From: Palsa-504 sp963790065
Lineage (GTDB): Bacteria; Actinomycetota; Actinomycetes; Streptosporangiales; Streptosporangiaceae
Reading direction: 5' to 3'
Length of the DNA stretch: 64,000 bases
Assembly (NCBI GenBank): GCA_963790065.1
Contig: CAWBNK010000010.1
Span: 1 to 64,000, forward strand
Notes under the pieces: generated by a model
Told to the model about the DNA's origin: nothing
The model's database searches: none
Seen by the model: only the letters and a program-made list of their open reading frames with translations
Position numbers and translations under genes: made by a program
Shown: positions 35,069 through 44,237 of the stretch, one piece after another
How the letters are laid out: each line of letters starts with the position of its first letter
Position numbering within the stretch: the first letter of the stretch is position 1

Positions 35069-36623
35069 CCGCGTGGTCCTCGGCCTCGACCTGGGCACCA
35101 GCCAGGTCAAGGCGCTGGTCTGCACGCCCGACGGGACCGTGCTCGGCCAGGGCCTGGCCGGCTACGGCATCAGCACCCCTCGGGACGGCTGGGCCGAGAC
35201 CGACCCCGAGGACTGGTGGCAGGCGGCCTGCGCCGCGGTCCGTTCGGCCCTCGGTCCCGCGCCGGCCGAGGTCGCGGGCCTGGCTGTCGTCGGCCAGATG
35301 CACGGCGTCGTTCTTTGTGCCGAACGGGCCGTGGTGCTCCGCCCCGCCATCGGATGGCTCGACCGCCGGGCGGCCGCCGAGGCCGGTGACTACCAGCGGC
35401 TGCCCCCGGACCTGCGGGCCCGGCTGGGCAATGCCCCGACGGCCGGCATGGCCGGCCCGATCCTGCTCTGGCTGTCCCGGCACGAGCCTGATGCCTACCG
35501 CCGGGCCCGCTGGATGCTGCCGCCCAAGGACTGGCTGCGGCTGCGGCTGACCGGAGAGGCCGCCACCGACCCGACCGACGCCTCCGGCACGCTGCTGTTC
35601 GACATCGGCCGTGACACCTGGGCCACCGAGGTAGCCCGCGCGCTCGGGCTGCGCACCGACCTGCTGCCCCCGCTCCGCCCGTCCGCCCGGATCGCCGGCT
35701 ACCTGCAGCCCGCCGCGGCCCGCCATCTCGGCCTGCGCCCCGGCCTGCCCGTCGCCACCGGCGCCGCCGACACCGCCGCCTCCCTGCTGGCCTCCGCGCT
35801 GCCTCCGGGCTGGGGCCTGCTCACCCTCGGCACCGGCGGCCAGCTCATCGTCCCGGACAGTCCGCTCCCGGACAGTCCGCTCCCGGACAGTCCGCTCCCG
35901 GATAACTCACCCCCGGATAGTCCGCGTCCGGATACTCCGGATCCGTACTATCCGGATCCGGAGGGGCGGATCAGCCTGTTCCGGGCGGTGGGGGCCGGGA
36001 CCTACCGGCTGGCCGGGGCCCAGAATGTGGGCGTCACGCTGGACTGGGTACGGCGGACGCTGGGCGCGACCTGGGACGAGCTGTACGGCACGGCCGCCCG
36101 GCCGTGGCAGGCGGGCACCCCGGTCTTCCTGCCCTACCTGGCCAGCGAGCGCGGCGACGATCACGAGGCAGGCGGCACGTGGGCCGGCCTGACCCTGGCC
36201 CACCAGCGGGATGACCTGATGCGAGCCGCCCTGGAGGGCGTGGCCTTCCTGCTCCGCGACCACCTGGAGGCCATGCGGGCCGCCGGCGCCCGGCCGGCCA
36301 GGATCCAGCTCGCCGGGGGCGGGACCGCGCATCCGGCCTGGCGCCAGCTGCTGGCCGACGCGCTGGGGGTCCCGCTTTACCCGGGCGGGGCGGGCTGGCT
36401 GACCGCGCGCGGCGCCGCGATGATCGCCGCCCTGGCCGCGGGGCTGGTGACCGGGGCAGGCACCACGGACCGTTCGGCAGAAAAGTCCCCGGTCGTCCCG
36501 GCGGACGTCCAGCTAGCCGAGGCGAGCTACCGCCGCTTCCGGTCGGAAGCGTCCCGTCCATCCCGCCCGCGCCATGATCGTGTGACGCCACCTCCGTCTG
36601 ACCGCGGCGGAGTCACACGCTGA
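35058..36623 (+). CDS. FGGY-family carbohydrate kinase (xylulokinase-like) with repeat insertion
   Basis: 521 residues. LGLDLGTSQVKALV (about 8-21) is the phosphate-1 motif, VVGQMHGVVL and GWLDRRAAAE resemble xylulokinase, GAADTAASLL the second phosphate loop, and IQLAGGGTAHPAWRQLLADA the adenosine motif. Phosphorylation of a ketose such as xylulose is likely. Residues about 265-303 are an insertion of PDSPL pentapeptides, PDSPLPDSPLPDSPL then degenerate. The start TTG at 35058 overlaps the end of rskA; GTG at 35073 is an alternative. No sugar transporter is adjacent. Confidence 0.82.
   Translation: MPSDRVVLGLDLGTSQVKALVCTPDGTVLGQGLAGYGISTPRDGWAETDPEDWWQAACAAVRSALGPAPAEVAGLAVVGQMHGVVLCAERAVVLRPAIGWLDRRAAAEAGDYQRLPPDLRARLGNAPTAGMAGPILLWLSRHEPDAYRRARWMLPPKDWLRLRLTGEAATDPTDASGTLLFDIGRDTWATEVARALGLRTDLLPPLRPSARIAGYLQPAAARHLGLRPGLPVATGAADTAASLLASALPPGWGLLTLGTGGQLIVPDSPLPDSPLPDSPLPDNSPPDSPRPDTPDPYYPDPEGRISLFRAVGAGTYRLAGAQNVGVTLDWVRRTLGATWDELYGTAARPWQAGTPVFLPYLASERGDDHEAGGTWAGLTLAHQRDDLMRAALEGVAFLLRDHLEAMRAAGARPARIQLAGGGTAHPAWRQLLADALGVPLYPGGAGWLTARGAAMIAALAAGLVTGAGTTDRSAEKSPVVPADVQLAEASYRRFRSEASRPSRPRHDRVTPPPSDRGGVTR
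35857..35955 (+). repeat. 15-bp coding tandem repeat inside the FGGY kinase gene
   Basis: CCGGACAGTCCGCTC is repeated three times exactly, then about four degenerate units (GGATAACTCACCC, GGATAGTCCGCGT, GGATACTCCGGAT, and an ATCCG palindromic end). It encodes Pro-Asp-Ser-Pro-Leu units and keeps frame. It probably expanded by slippage in a surface loop. Confidence 0.85.
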
Positions 36624-36725
36624 TCCCGTCATGAAACGAGGGTGACGGCAGGGACGCGCGAAACCGGCACCGGACACGCTCCAGCATCCATCCATGCCCC
36701 AGTGGGCGCTGTATGGTGCTATGTC

Positions 36726-37187
36726 GTGAGCGATGGGAGCGGGCTCAGGGAGGCGGTTTACGCCCGCCTGGAGGAGACGAGCTTCCGCTCGGGCGCGGCT
36801 GTGGGCGCCGGAGCGCTGGCCGTCGTGGGCGTGATCGTCACGGTCGCCCTCACGCTCGGCGGTCACCCGGCGGAGGCGGCGGCCCCGCCGCGGGCGGGGA
36901 GCGTCCCAAGTGCCGCGGTGACCCACGCCCCGCGGCCGGATCCGACGTCGGCTGCGGGCCGTCCCTCGGCCACGTCGCCCGCCCCGGCCAAGCGCGCCGC
37001 GGCGGGTGACCGGATCGCGCCGGCCCCGGCTCGCATGCCCGCGTCCCCGGCGGCACCGTCTCCCTCCGCGCTGGTGCGCCCGCGGACCGTACCCCCGCCG
37101 TGGCCCTTCATGAGGCCGATCGCCCCGCCCGGGCACCTGTGGGGCTGGCCCGGGCCGTGGCGCCGCGTGCCCCGGCGGCACTTCTGA
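36726..37187 (+). CDS. Membrane-anchored Pro/Ala-rich hypothetical protein
   Basis: 153 residues from GTG 36726. A short cytosolic start (VSDGSGLREAVYARLEETSF) precedes one helix at about 24-46 (VGAGALAVVGVIVTVALTLG), then a Pro/Ala-rich outer tail ending PWPFMRPIAPPGHLWGWPGP. No domain recognised. The antisense frame is also open, but the helix makes this strand the better call. Ribosome site is weak. Confidence 0.45.
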   Translation: MSDGSGLREAVYARLEETSFRSGAAVGAGALAVVGVIVTVALTLGGHPAEAAAPPRAGSVPSAAVTHAPRPDPTSAAGRPSATSPAPAKRAAAGDRIAPAPARMPASPAAPSPSALVRPRTVPPPWPFMRPIAPPGHLWGWPGPWRRVPRRHF

Positions 37188-37200
37188 CCGCCAGGTCGGC

Positions 37201-37719
37201 TCATCTGACGGCTGGCCCGGCTGCGGGCGCTGCCTTCTGCCGCAGCGCGATCTGCCGGCCGGCCTGGTCCGGGCGGGGGAGCGTGGCGTGCCGTGCGGCC
37301 AGCTCGCTGACCAGGGCCGCTGCCTCGGCCGGCATCGGCGTCACCCGGCCCCCGCTGACGTGCAGGAACATCAGCTCGCAGGTCGCGGCCAGGCCGCCCG
37401 CCCTGGTCATCTGGTGGAACACGTGCATCCGCCGGGCGTCCTGGGCCAGCAGCCGGGTCTGGTACCGCAGCACGGCGCCCTCGGTCACGCTGTCCAGGAA
37501 GCACAGGTGGCTCTCCGCGGTATAGATGCCGCTGCCGGTCCGTGCCTGGTAGGCGGCGCCCAGGCCGACGTGATCTAGGAACGCCTCGGTCGCCTCAGTG
37601 AACGCCATGAAGTAGTAGGCGTCCATCATGTGGCCGTTGTAGTCGATCCACTCCGGCGGGACCAGCCTGCCTCCGGTGTCAAGGGGCCGGCCGCCGGTAT
37701 TGAGCCCGCCGGAGCTCAC
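37201..37719 (-). CDS. Hot-dog acyl-CoA thioesterase (betainyl-CoA thioesterase-like)
   Basis: 172 residues. VPPEWIDYNGHMMDAYYFMAFTEATEAFLDHVGL is the 4HBT hot-dog core with the active Asp in WIDYNGHM near 26. HLCFLDSVTEGAVLRYQTRLL and RMHVFHQMTR follow. This form is the partner of L-carnitine dehydrogenase and the BKACE enzyme in carnitine degradation, where it frees glycine betaine from betainyl-CoA. It is the last gene of the transporter operon, coupled by GTGA to the ATPase gene. The substrate is inferred from cluster context. Confidence 0.8.
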   Translation of the reverse strand: MSSGGLNTGGRPLDTGGRLVPPEWIDYNGHMMDAYYFMAFTEATEAFLDHVGLGAAYQARTGSGIYTAESHLCFLDSVTEGAVLRYQTRLLAQDARRMHVFHQMTRAGGLAATCELMFLHVSGGRVTPMPAEAAALVSELAARHATLPRPDQAGRQIALRQKAAPAAGPAVR

Positions 37720-39569
37720 CCGGCGTGCTCGAACCCTGGCACGTCGGCGATCAGCTGCTGGGTGTAGGGCTCCTGGGGCGCCGTCAGCACCTGCGTGACC
37801 GGGCCGTGCTCACAGACCTGCCCGGCGCTGATCACCGTCACGTCGTCCGCGATGCTCCGCACCAGCGGCAGGTTGTGGGTGATGAACAGCAGCGCCAGCC
37901 CACGCTCGGCCTGCAGCCGCAGCAGCAGCTCGACGATCGCGGCCTGCACCGACACGTCGAGCGCCGAGGTGATCTCGTCGCAGACGAGCAGCTCAGGGTC
38001 GACGACGAGGGCGCGGGCCAGTGCGACCCGCTGTCGTTCCCCGCCGGACAGCTCATCGGGGTAGCGCGCCGCGAACGAGGCCCGCAGCGCCACCGAGGTC
38101 AGCACGTCCCCGATCCGCTCGTCGCGTTCCCGGGCGGAGAGCTTGCTGAAGTGGGTGAGCGGATTCGCGAGGATCTGGCCGATCGTCTGCCTGGGGTTGA
38201 GCGCGGAGTAGGGGTTCTGCGCGACGAACTGGATCTTGCGCAGCTGGTCCTGGGTCCTGCCGCGGACGCCGGGCGGAAGCTGCTTACCGTCGAACGTGAT
38301 CGTCCCCGTCCAGTCTTTGTGCAGGCCGACGACGCACCTGGCCAGCGTGGTCTTGCCCGAGCCCGAGGTGCCGACGATCGCGACCGACTTCTTGGCCCCC
38401 ACGTCGAGGTTGACGTCCCGCAGCACCGGCTTGTTCGTATAGGAGACCGATACCCCGCTGATGGTGAGCACCGGTTCGGCGGCCGCGGGTACCGTGCGAT
38501 CCCGGGCCAGCAGGGCGTTACCGGACAGCGCGGTGACCTCCAGGGCGCGCACGCACTTGGCCGCGTGCCCGTTGCCCGACACGACGACCGCCTGCGGCTC
38601 GCGCAGCTCGCATTCGGCGATCGCGAACTCGCAGCGCGGCCGGAACGAGCAGCCGGCCGGGCGGTTGCCCGGGCGCGGCGGGGAGCCGGCCATGCCGTGC
38701 AGCTCGTGGGAGGTTTCCATCAACGGGATGGCCCGCATCAGCCCGCGGGTGTACGGGTGGGCCGAGTGCGCGAACAGCTCGCTCGCCGCGCCGATCTCGA
38801 TCAGCCGGCCGGCGTACATCACCGCGACGTGGTCGGCGATCTCGGCCACCACGGCCAGGTCGTGGCTGATGTAGACGGCGGCCACCTGGTAGGTACGGCA
38901 CAGCCCGCGCACGGTGTCCAGGACTCGGCGCTGGGTCGTGACGTCCAGGCCGGTCGTCGGCTCATCCAGTACGATCAGCCGCGGCCGGCAGGCGAAGGCC
39001 ATGGCCAGGGCCACCCGCTGCTGCTGCCCGCCGGAAAGCTGGTGCGGATAGGAGGCGAGGATCGGGCCGGGGTCTTCCAGGCCCGCCTCGGCCATCACCT
39101 GCGTGAGCCGGTCAGCGTCGTCGCCGTGGATGGAGAAAACCTCGCGTAGCTGGGTGCCGACCTTCAGTACCGGGTTCAGCGCGCTGCCCGGGTCCTGCGG
39201 GACGTAGGCGACTGTCCGGCCGCGCACTTTCTGCAGCTCGTGTTCTGACAGCGCGAGGATGTCGCGGCCGTCGATCAGCACCTTGCCGCCGCCGATGGCC
39301 AGGCCCCGCTTGACCAGGCCGAGCAGGGCGAGCGCGACCGTGGTCTTGCCCGAACCCGATTCGCCCACCAGGCCCAGCACGTGCCCCGGCTGGACCGTGA
39401 ACGACACCTGGTCGACGACATCGGCCTCCGGCCGCCTGCGGGTCGCTGGCATCACGATCCGCAGGTTCTCCACCGCCAGCCGGGGCGTGCCATCCTCGGC
39501 TGGTCGCTTCGCCATCGGGGTGTCCTCGGCCGGCGCGGCCACCGGGATGTCTTCGGATGGGGCGGCCAT
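37716..39569 (-). CDS. Dual-NBD ABC importer ATPase (DppD-DppF fusion)
   Basis: 617 residues, two nucleotide-binding domains in one chain. NBD1: GESGSGKTT near 69, LSGGQQQR near 170, LIVLDEPTTGLD near 190. A Cys-rich oligopeptide-type block follows (CSFRPRCEFAIAECE). NBD2: GTSGSGKTT near 410, LSGGERQR near 525, LLVCDEITSALD near 545. It powers the two permeases encoded upstream. The ATG at 39569 overlaps the upstream stop (ATGA), so the open sequence further out is discounted. Confidence 0.92.
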   Translation of the reverse strand: MAAPSEDIPVAAPAEDTPMAKRPAEDGTPRLAVENLRIVMPATRRRPEADVVDQVSFTVQPGHVLGLVGESGSGKTTVALALLGLVKRGLAIGGGKVLIDGRDILALSEHELQKVRGRTVAYVPQDPGSALNPVLKVGTQLREVFSIHGDDADRLTQVMAEAGLEDPGPILASYPHQLSGGQQQRVALAMAFACRPRLIVLDEPTTGLDVTTQRRVLDTVRGLCRTYQVAAVYISHDLAVVAEIADHVAVMYAGRLIEIGAASELFAHSAHPYTRGLMRAIPLMETSHELHGMAGSPPRPGNRPAGCSFRPRCEFAIAECELREPQAVVVSGNGHAAKCVRALEVTALSGNALLARDRTVPAAAEPVLTISGVSVSYTNKPVLRDVNLDVGAKKSVAIVGTSGSGKTTLARCVVGLHKDWTGTITFDGKQLPPGVRGRTQDQLRKIQFVAQNPYSALNPRQTIGQILANPLTHFSKLSARERDERIGDVLTSVALRASFAARYPDELSGGERQRVALARALVVDPELLVCDEITSALDVSVQAAIVELLLRLQAERGLALLFITHNLPLVRSIADDVTVISAGQVCEHGPVTQVLTAPQEPYTQQLIADVPGFEHAG

Positions 39570-40462
39570 CAGGTCACCTCCCTCGCCACCAGGCTGAGCT
39601 CGGCCTCCGGCTCTATGGCCCGGCCGCCCACGCCGAGCGAGGCCCGGGCCACCGAGTCGGTGAACGTGTTCACGCCGATGGTGAACAGCGCGATAAGGAT
39701 GGCCGGCATGAGCACCCCCCACGGGTTGGCGATCAGGCCGACCCGGTTCTCGTTGATCATCAGGCCCCAGCTCGCGGCGGGCGGCTGCAGGCCGAAGCCG
39801 AGGAAGCTCAGCCCGGCGATGACCAGCATCGAGTAGGTGAGGCGCAGGCCGATCTCCACCATGAGCACCGAAGTCAGGTTGGGCAGCACGTCCCTGCGGA
39901 TGATCCGGCGGCCCGGGATGCCGAGGATCTGCATGGCCTTGACGAAGTCCCGCTCGGTGATGTCCAGCGCCGCCGCGCGGGTCACCCGGGCCACCTGCGG
40001 CGCGTGCGAGATGGCCACGGCCAGCACGATCAGCCAGATCTTCGGGCCGAGGATGCTGACCAGCAGCAGGGCGAACACCAGCTGCGGGAAGGCCAGGATC
40101 ACGTCGACAGCGCGCATGATGATGCTGTCCCACCAGCCGCCGTAATATGCCGCCATCACGCCGAGCAGGGCACCGACGCCGACGCCGAGCGCGGTCGCGA
40201 CGGCCGCCATGGCCAACAGCTCCCAGCCACCGTTCAAGGTCCGGCTCAGCACGTCCCGGCCGAGGACGTCACCGCCGAGCCACGCGACGCTCGAAGCGCG
40301 GGCGAACGGCGCCGTCACGAACTGGGTGCTCGAGTACGGCGCGACCGCCGGGCCGATCACGGCCACGAGTATCACGAGCCCGGCGATCACGAGTCCGGCA
40401 GTGCCGCGCGGGGTGCGCACCGCGCGGCCTAGCACGGCGATTGCCTCTGGTCTGCGCGCCAT
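39569..40462 (-). CDS. ABC importer permease, DppC-like
   Basis: 297 residues with about six helices, including AGLVIAGLVILVAVIGPAVAP near 23-43. The EAA loop, AMQILGIPGRRIIRRDVLPN (about 190), contacts the ATPase. The oligopeptide/dipeptide type is clear from WLGGDVLGRDVLSRTLNG. GGAGGTG lies before the ATG at 40462. Part of the operon with the substrate-binding lipoprotein. Confidence 0.92.
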   Translation of the reverse strand: MARRPEAIAVLGRAVRTPRGTAGLVIAGLVILVAVIGPAVAPYSSTQFVTAPFARASSVAWLGGDVLGRDVLSRTLNGGWELLAMAAVATALGVGVGALLGVMAAYYGGWWDSIIMRAVDVILAFPQLVFALLLVSILGPKIWLIVLAVAISHAPQVARVTRAAALDITERDFVKAMQILGIPGRRIIRRDVLPNLTSVLMVEIGLRLTYSMLVIAGLSFLGFGLQPPAASWGLMINENRVGLIANPWGVLMPAILIALFTIGVNTFTDSVARASLGVGGRAIEPEAELSLVAREVT

Positions 40463-40474
40463 GACCACCTCCGG

Positions 40475-41494
40475 TCAGGATCTGGGCAGCCGCCGCCGCG
40501 GGCTCACGGCGAGCGCTATGACGTCGGTCAGGATGTTGACGGCGATATAGAAGGCCGCGAGGACCAGCACGATCGCCTGGATCTGCGGGATGTCCCGGTC
40601 AGAGACCGCCGATACCAGGGCTTGCCCGAGTCCGGGGTAGTTGAACATGTATTCCACTACCACCACGCCGCCCGCCAGGTACAGGAAGGTCAACCCGATC
40701 ACCTGGATCGTCGGCGCGATGGCGTTCGGCAGCGCGTGGAACAGCAGCACCCGCCACTTCGGCACGCCCTTGAGCCGCGCCATCTGCACGTAGTCGCTTT
40801 CGAGCGCGTCGATCATCGACGCCCGCATCATCCGGAACACGTACGGCACGACAACGATGACCAGCGTCGCTACCGGCAGCACGAGTTCCTTCGGGTTCGA
40901 CCACGGCGCGGTGCCCGGTACGAACACCGAGACCGCGGGGAACCAGTGGACGATCACCGCGGCGAAGAAGATGATCAGGACCACCGCCACGACGAATTCC
41001 GGCAGCGCGGTGACGCCCAGCGACGTGACCGACAGCACGTGGTCGAACACGCTGTCCCGGCGCGCCGCGGCGAGTACACCCAGTCCCACGCCGATCAGCG
41101 TGCCGATCGCGCCGGCCAGGACCACCAGGGCCAGGGAGTTCAGGATCCGCCCGCCGATGAGTGTGCCGACCGGCTGCCCGTTGGCTAGCGACTTGCCGAA
41201 GTTACCGTGCAGGACGCCGGTGAGCCAGGTCCAGTACTGGTCGACCGCGGGCCGGTTCAGGCCCAGCTGCACCTCCAGCGCGTGCAGGCGCTGCGGGGTC
41301 GCGGTGTTCAGCAGCACCGCGCTCGCGGCGTTGCCCGGCAGCGTCTGCGTCGCGGCGAACACCAGGATCGACACCAGCACGAGCGTGAGGATCCCGATCA
41401 GGCTCCGCTTGATGAGCAGGTCCCGGATGGGATGCGGCCGGGCGGCCTTGGACGGGGGGCCGACGCGTTCGGGTGCCTCAGTCGCGATTGTCAC
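40475..41494 (-). CDS. ABC importer permease, DppB-like
   Basis: 339 residues with about six helices; the first is LIGILTLVLVSILVFAATQ. VLHGNFGKSLANGQPV is the DppB-type periplasmic motif and MARLKGVPKWRVLLFHALPN the EAA loop. GTG 41494 overlaps the stop of the binding-protein gene (GTGA); GTG 41503 is an alternative. It forms the membrane pore with the DppC-like protein. Confidence 0.92.
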   Translation of the reverse strand: MTIATEAPERVGPPSKAARPHPIRDLLIKRSLIGILTLVLVSILVFAATQTLPGNAASAVLLNTATPQRLHALEVQLGLNRPAVDQYWTWLTGVLHGNFGKSLANGQPVGTLIGGRILNSLALVVLAGAIGTLIGVGLGVLAAARRDSVFDHVLSVTSLGVTALPEFVVAVVLIIFFAAVIVHWFPAVSVFVPGTAPWSNPKELVLPVATLVIVVVPYVFRMMRASMIDALESDYVQMARLKGVPKWRVLLFHALPNAIAPTIQVIGLTFLYLAGGVVVVEYMFNYPGLGQALVSAVSDRDIPQIQAIVLVLAAFYIAVNILTDVIALAVSPRRRLPRS

Positions 41495-43059
41495 GATAGC
41501 CACACACCCTTGAAGTCATAGGCGTTCAGCGACAAGCCGATCTTGGACGGGACCAGGCCGCCGACGTTGGCGCCGAAACCGTCGATGACCGGCGGGAAGA
41601 ACGGGATGATGTAGCCGCCCTCGGCGTACTCGATCTGCTGCATCTCGTGCGCCATCTCGGTGCGCAGCGCGTCGTCGCTGGTGGCGATGGCCTGGGCGTA
41701 CAGCGAGTTGTACCGGGGGTTGTTCCAGTGCGTCTCGTTGAACGGCGAGCTCGGCAGCGTGGCCAGCGACACCTGCGGCAGGTAGAAGTTGTAGAACCAG
41801 TAGTCCTGGGCGAACTGCCACTTCAGGTAGTTCGTGCCGTAAAACTCGTTGACGGTCACGTCGTCCACGCTCACCGATACCCCGGCCTCCGAGGCCTGCT
41901 GGGCGAAGACCTGCGCGGCCAGCACGGTGCCCTGCGCGATGTCGGAGGTGACCAGCGTGACATGCAGTCCCTCGGCGCCCGCCGCCTTGAGCAGCGACTT
42001 GGCCTGATCGATGTCCTGGTACCGCTGCGGCAGGCTGTGGTCGTACTCCGGGGCCCAGATCCCGAACAGATCGTTGCCCAGCGTCCCGAAGCCGCCGAAG
42101 ACCAGGTCGAGCATCTGCTGGCGGTCGACGACCAGCCGCATGGCCTGGCGGATGCGCACGTCGCTGAACGTCCCGGTGTCCACCCGCATGGTGAACGGGT
42201 TCCAGCCGCCGCCCGGCGAGAGCAGGACGTTCTTGCTCTCGCCCTGGACCTCGGAGATCACGTCCTCGCTCAGCAGGTTGACCGCGTCGACCTGCCCGGC
42301 CAGCAGCGAGTTCACCTGGCTGGTCTGGTCGGCGTAGTCGGTGATGACGATCTCGTCCAGGTACGGCATCCCGGACTGCCAGTAGCCGTCGTAGCGGACG
42401 AAGGTCGACTGGGTGCCCGGGCTGAAGCTCTTCACCTTGAACGGGCCGGTGCCGACCGGGGCCGTCGGGCTGAAGCCGACCGGAATGATGTCGGAGTAGC
42501 CGGGTATGGCCAGCGCCTGGCCCAGGGTGGCGAACGGCGTGCTGCACGGGATCCGCACCGTGTACGCGTCGAGCTTGGTCATGCCCTTCGCGTCGATCGA
42601 GGCCAGGCCTGCCGCGGCGGCCGCCGGGGCCTTCGGGTTGAGGATCTGCTGGAACGTGTAGATGACGTCGTCGGCGCTCAGCGTCTTGCCGTTGTGGAAG
42701 GTGACGCCCTGCCTGACCCGGACCGTCCACTCGGTGGCGTTGGCGTTGTGCGTGAGCTCTTCGGCCAGCACGTTGACCGGCTGCGCCTCCGGGGTCAGCC
42801 CGACCAGCGGCTCGTACAGGTTGTTGATCCTGGAGAAGTCCACGTTCGTGATGGCGTTGAGCGGGCTCAGCGTGTCGGCGGTCGATCCGCCGGTGAGGCC
42901 AGCCCGCAACTGGCCGCCGGTGCGGGGCTTACCCGCGGTCGAGGTGGTGAACGCCTTGATCGTGTTGCCGGTTCCGCACGCGCTGAGCAGCCCGCCGGCG
43001 CCCACGGCCAGTGAGCCGGCCAGGCCGGCCTTGAGGAATTCTCTGCGGCTGAAGGTCAT
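41491..43059 (-). CDS. Solute-binding lipoprotein, ABC importer family 5
   Basis: 522 residues. The start has a twin-arginine signal (SRREFLKAG) and a lipobox, LLSACG, near 24-28, so it is exported folded and lipidated. Family 5 blocks follow, such as EWTVRVRQGVTFHNGKTLSADDVIYTF and RIRQAMRLVVDRQQML. Most members bind peptides or nickel, but several bind quaternary amines or other small catabolites. The neighbours suggest carnitine or a related betaine. An IclR-type operator lies upstream at 43147-43161. Confidence 0.9.
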   Translation of the reverse strand: MTFSRREFLKAGLAGSLAVGAGGLLSACGTGNTIKAFTTSTAGKPRTGGQLRAGLTGGSTADTLSPLNAITNVDFSRINNLYEPLVGLTPEAQPVNVLAEELTHNANATEWTVRVRQGVTFHNGKTLSADDVIYTFQQILNPKAPAAAAAGLASIDAKGMTKLDAYTVRIPCSTPFATLGQALAIPGYSDIIPVGFSPTAPVGTGPFKVKSFSPGTQSTFVRYDGYWQSGMPYLDEIVITDYADQTSQVNSLLAGQVDAVNLLSEDVISEVQGESKNVLLSPGGGWNPFTMRVDTGTFSDVRIRQAMRLVVDRQQMLDLVFGGFGTLGNDLFGIWAPEYDHSLPQRYQDIDQAKSLLKAAGAEGLHVTLVTSDIAQGTVLAAQVFAQQASEAGVSVSVDDVTVNEFYGTNYLKWQFAQDYWFYNFYLPQVSLATLPSSPFNETHWNNPRYNSLYAQAIATSDDALRTEMAHEMQQIEYAEGGYIIPFFPPVIDGFGANVGGLVPSKIGLSLNAYDFKGVWLS

Positions 43060-43146
43060 GTCTTGCTCCCGGCGGTGCGCGAAGCGGTGAGGCCGCTATG
43101 GATCCGGATGCCGCGGTGTTCGTCCTGTTACACGCTCACGAGTTCT

Positions 43147-43178
43147 GTTCACGATACGAACATAATGTGCATAATGTG
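43147..43178 (-). promoter_or_regulatory. IclR-type operator and 9-bp direct repeats upstream of the importer operon
   Basis: GTTCACGATACGAAC (43147-43161) is identical to a site before the BKACE operon (45981-45995). It is followed by two tandem copies of CATAATGTG (43161-43178). The region is AT-rich compared with its surroundings and holds the promoter of the importer operon. Confidence 0.7.
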
Positions 43179-43220
43179 ATTTAAGGTGATCGTAAAGATG
43201 CCCGCGCGGTGTGTCAAGGA

Positions 43221-44237
43221 TCACACTTGCCCGAGCGCTGCCGCCGTCGGGCCGGCCGCGGCGACCGGCACCAGCGCCTCCTCGCCGCCCGCGACCGCGT
43301 AGCGGTCGACCAGCTCGAGCAGTTCGGCCAGGAAGCCGTCGCGCAGCCGTTCCAGCTCCGCGACCGAACGGCCGTCAGCCTCGCGCAGGCAACCCTCGAT
43401 CATCCGGTCCCGCAGTTCGGCCGTGAGCGGCGGCGCCTGCAGCCGGGTCCACGGCTCCTCAAGCGCGGCGCCGAAGTGATCCAGCATGTGCGCCATGCCG
43501 CCGCTCCCGCCGGCCAGGTGGAAGGTGAGGCACGGGCCCATCAGCGCCCAGCGCAGCCCCGGGCCGTAGGCGATCGAGGCGTCGATCTCCTCCACGGTGG
43601 CCTCGCCCGCCGCGACCATGTGCAGCGCCTCCCGCCACAGCGCCTCCTGCAGCCGGTTCCCCACGAACCCGGGCAGCTCCCGGCTCAGCCGCAGCGGCCG
43701 CTTGCCGGTGCCGGCGTAGAACCGGGCCAGCCAGTCCACCGCCGCGGGATCGGTCCGCTCTCCGCCCACCACCTCGACCACCGGGATCAGGTACGGCGGG
43801 TTGAATGGGTGGCCGACCACGCAGCGTTCCGGGTGCTCGCAGTCGGCCTGCAGCATGGTCATGGCGAAGCCCGACGTGCTGGACGCGATGACCACGTCAG
43901 GCCGGGCGGCGCGGTCCACCTCGGCCAGCACCTGCCGCTTGACCGGGCCGTTCTCCGGCGCGTTCTCCTGCACTACGTCGGCCCCGGCCACCGCCGCGGC
44001 CAGGCTGTCGTGGCAGGCGAGCCGGTCGGGCCGGGCGCCGTCGCGCAGTCCCATCCGCTCCAGCAGCGGCCAGGTCTCCTCCGCCAGCCGGAGCAGGTCG
44101 GCCCGCGCGCCCGGCGCCGGGTCGTACACGTCGACGTCGAAGCCCGTGCGCAGGTAGTGCAGCGCCCAGCCGCCGCCGATCACCCCCGCCCCGACGATCC
44201 CCACCCGGCGTACCTGCTCCGGTGGCACAGCGGCCAT
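43221..44237 (-). CDS. L-carnitine dehydrogenase-like 3-hydroxyacyl-CoA dehydrogenase family protein
   Basis: 338 residues. GIVGAGVIGGGWALHYL (about 13-29) binds NAD. GHPFNPPYLIPVVEVVGG holds the catalytic His, and LPGFVGNRLQEALWREALHMV matches the C-terminal helix set. The segment LRWALMGPCLTFHLAGGSGGMAHML resembles L-carnitine dehydrogenases more than fatty-acid enzymes. The reaction would be L-carnitine to 3-dehydrocarnitine. The ATG at 44237 follows GGGGTGG. It is last in the operon with BKACE and a hydrolase. Confidence 0.8.
   Translation of the reverse strand: MAAVPPEQVRRVGIVGAGVIGGGWALHYLRTGFDVDVYDPAPGARADLLRLAEETWPLLERMGLRDGARPDRLACHDSLAAAVAGADVVQENAPENGPVKRQVLAEVDRAARPDVVIASSTSGFAMTMLQADCEHPERCVVGHPFNPPYLIPVVEVVGGERTDPAAVDWLARFYAGTGKRPLRLSRELPGFVGNRLQEALWREALHMVAAGEATVEEIDASIAYGPGLRWALMGPCLTFHLAGGSGGMAHMLDHFGAALEEPWTRLQAPPLTAELRDRMIEGCLREADGRSVAELERLRDGFLAELLELVDRYAVAGGEEALVPVAAAGPTAAALGQV

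Noticed and set aside
35857..35955. 15-bp repeats as a possible regulatory array
   Set aside because: In frame inside the kinase gene and encode PDSPL units.
37725..43014. Long plus-strand frames opposite the importer operon
   Set aside because: The minus strand has complete ABC ATPase, permease and lipoprotein motifs; the plus frames are Arg/Gly/Asp-rich shadows.
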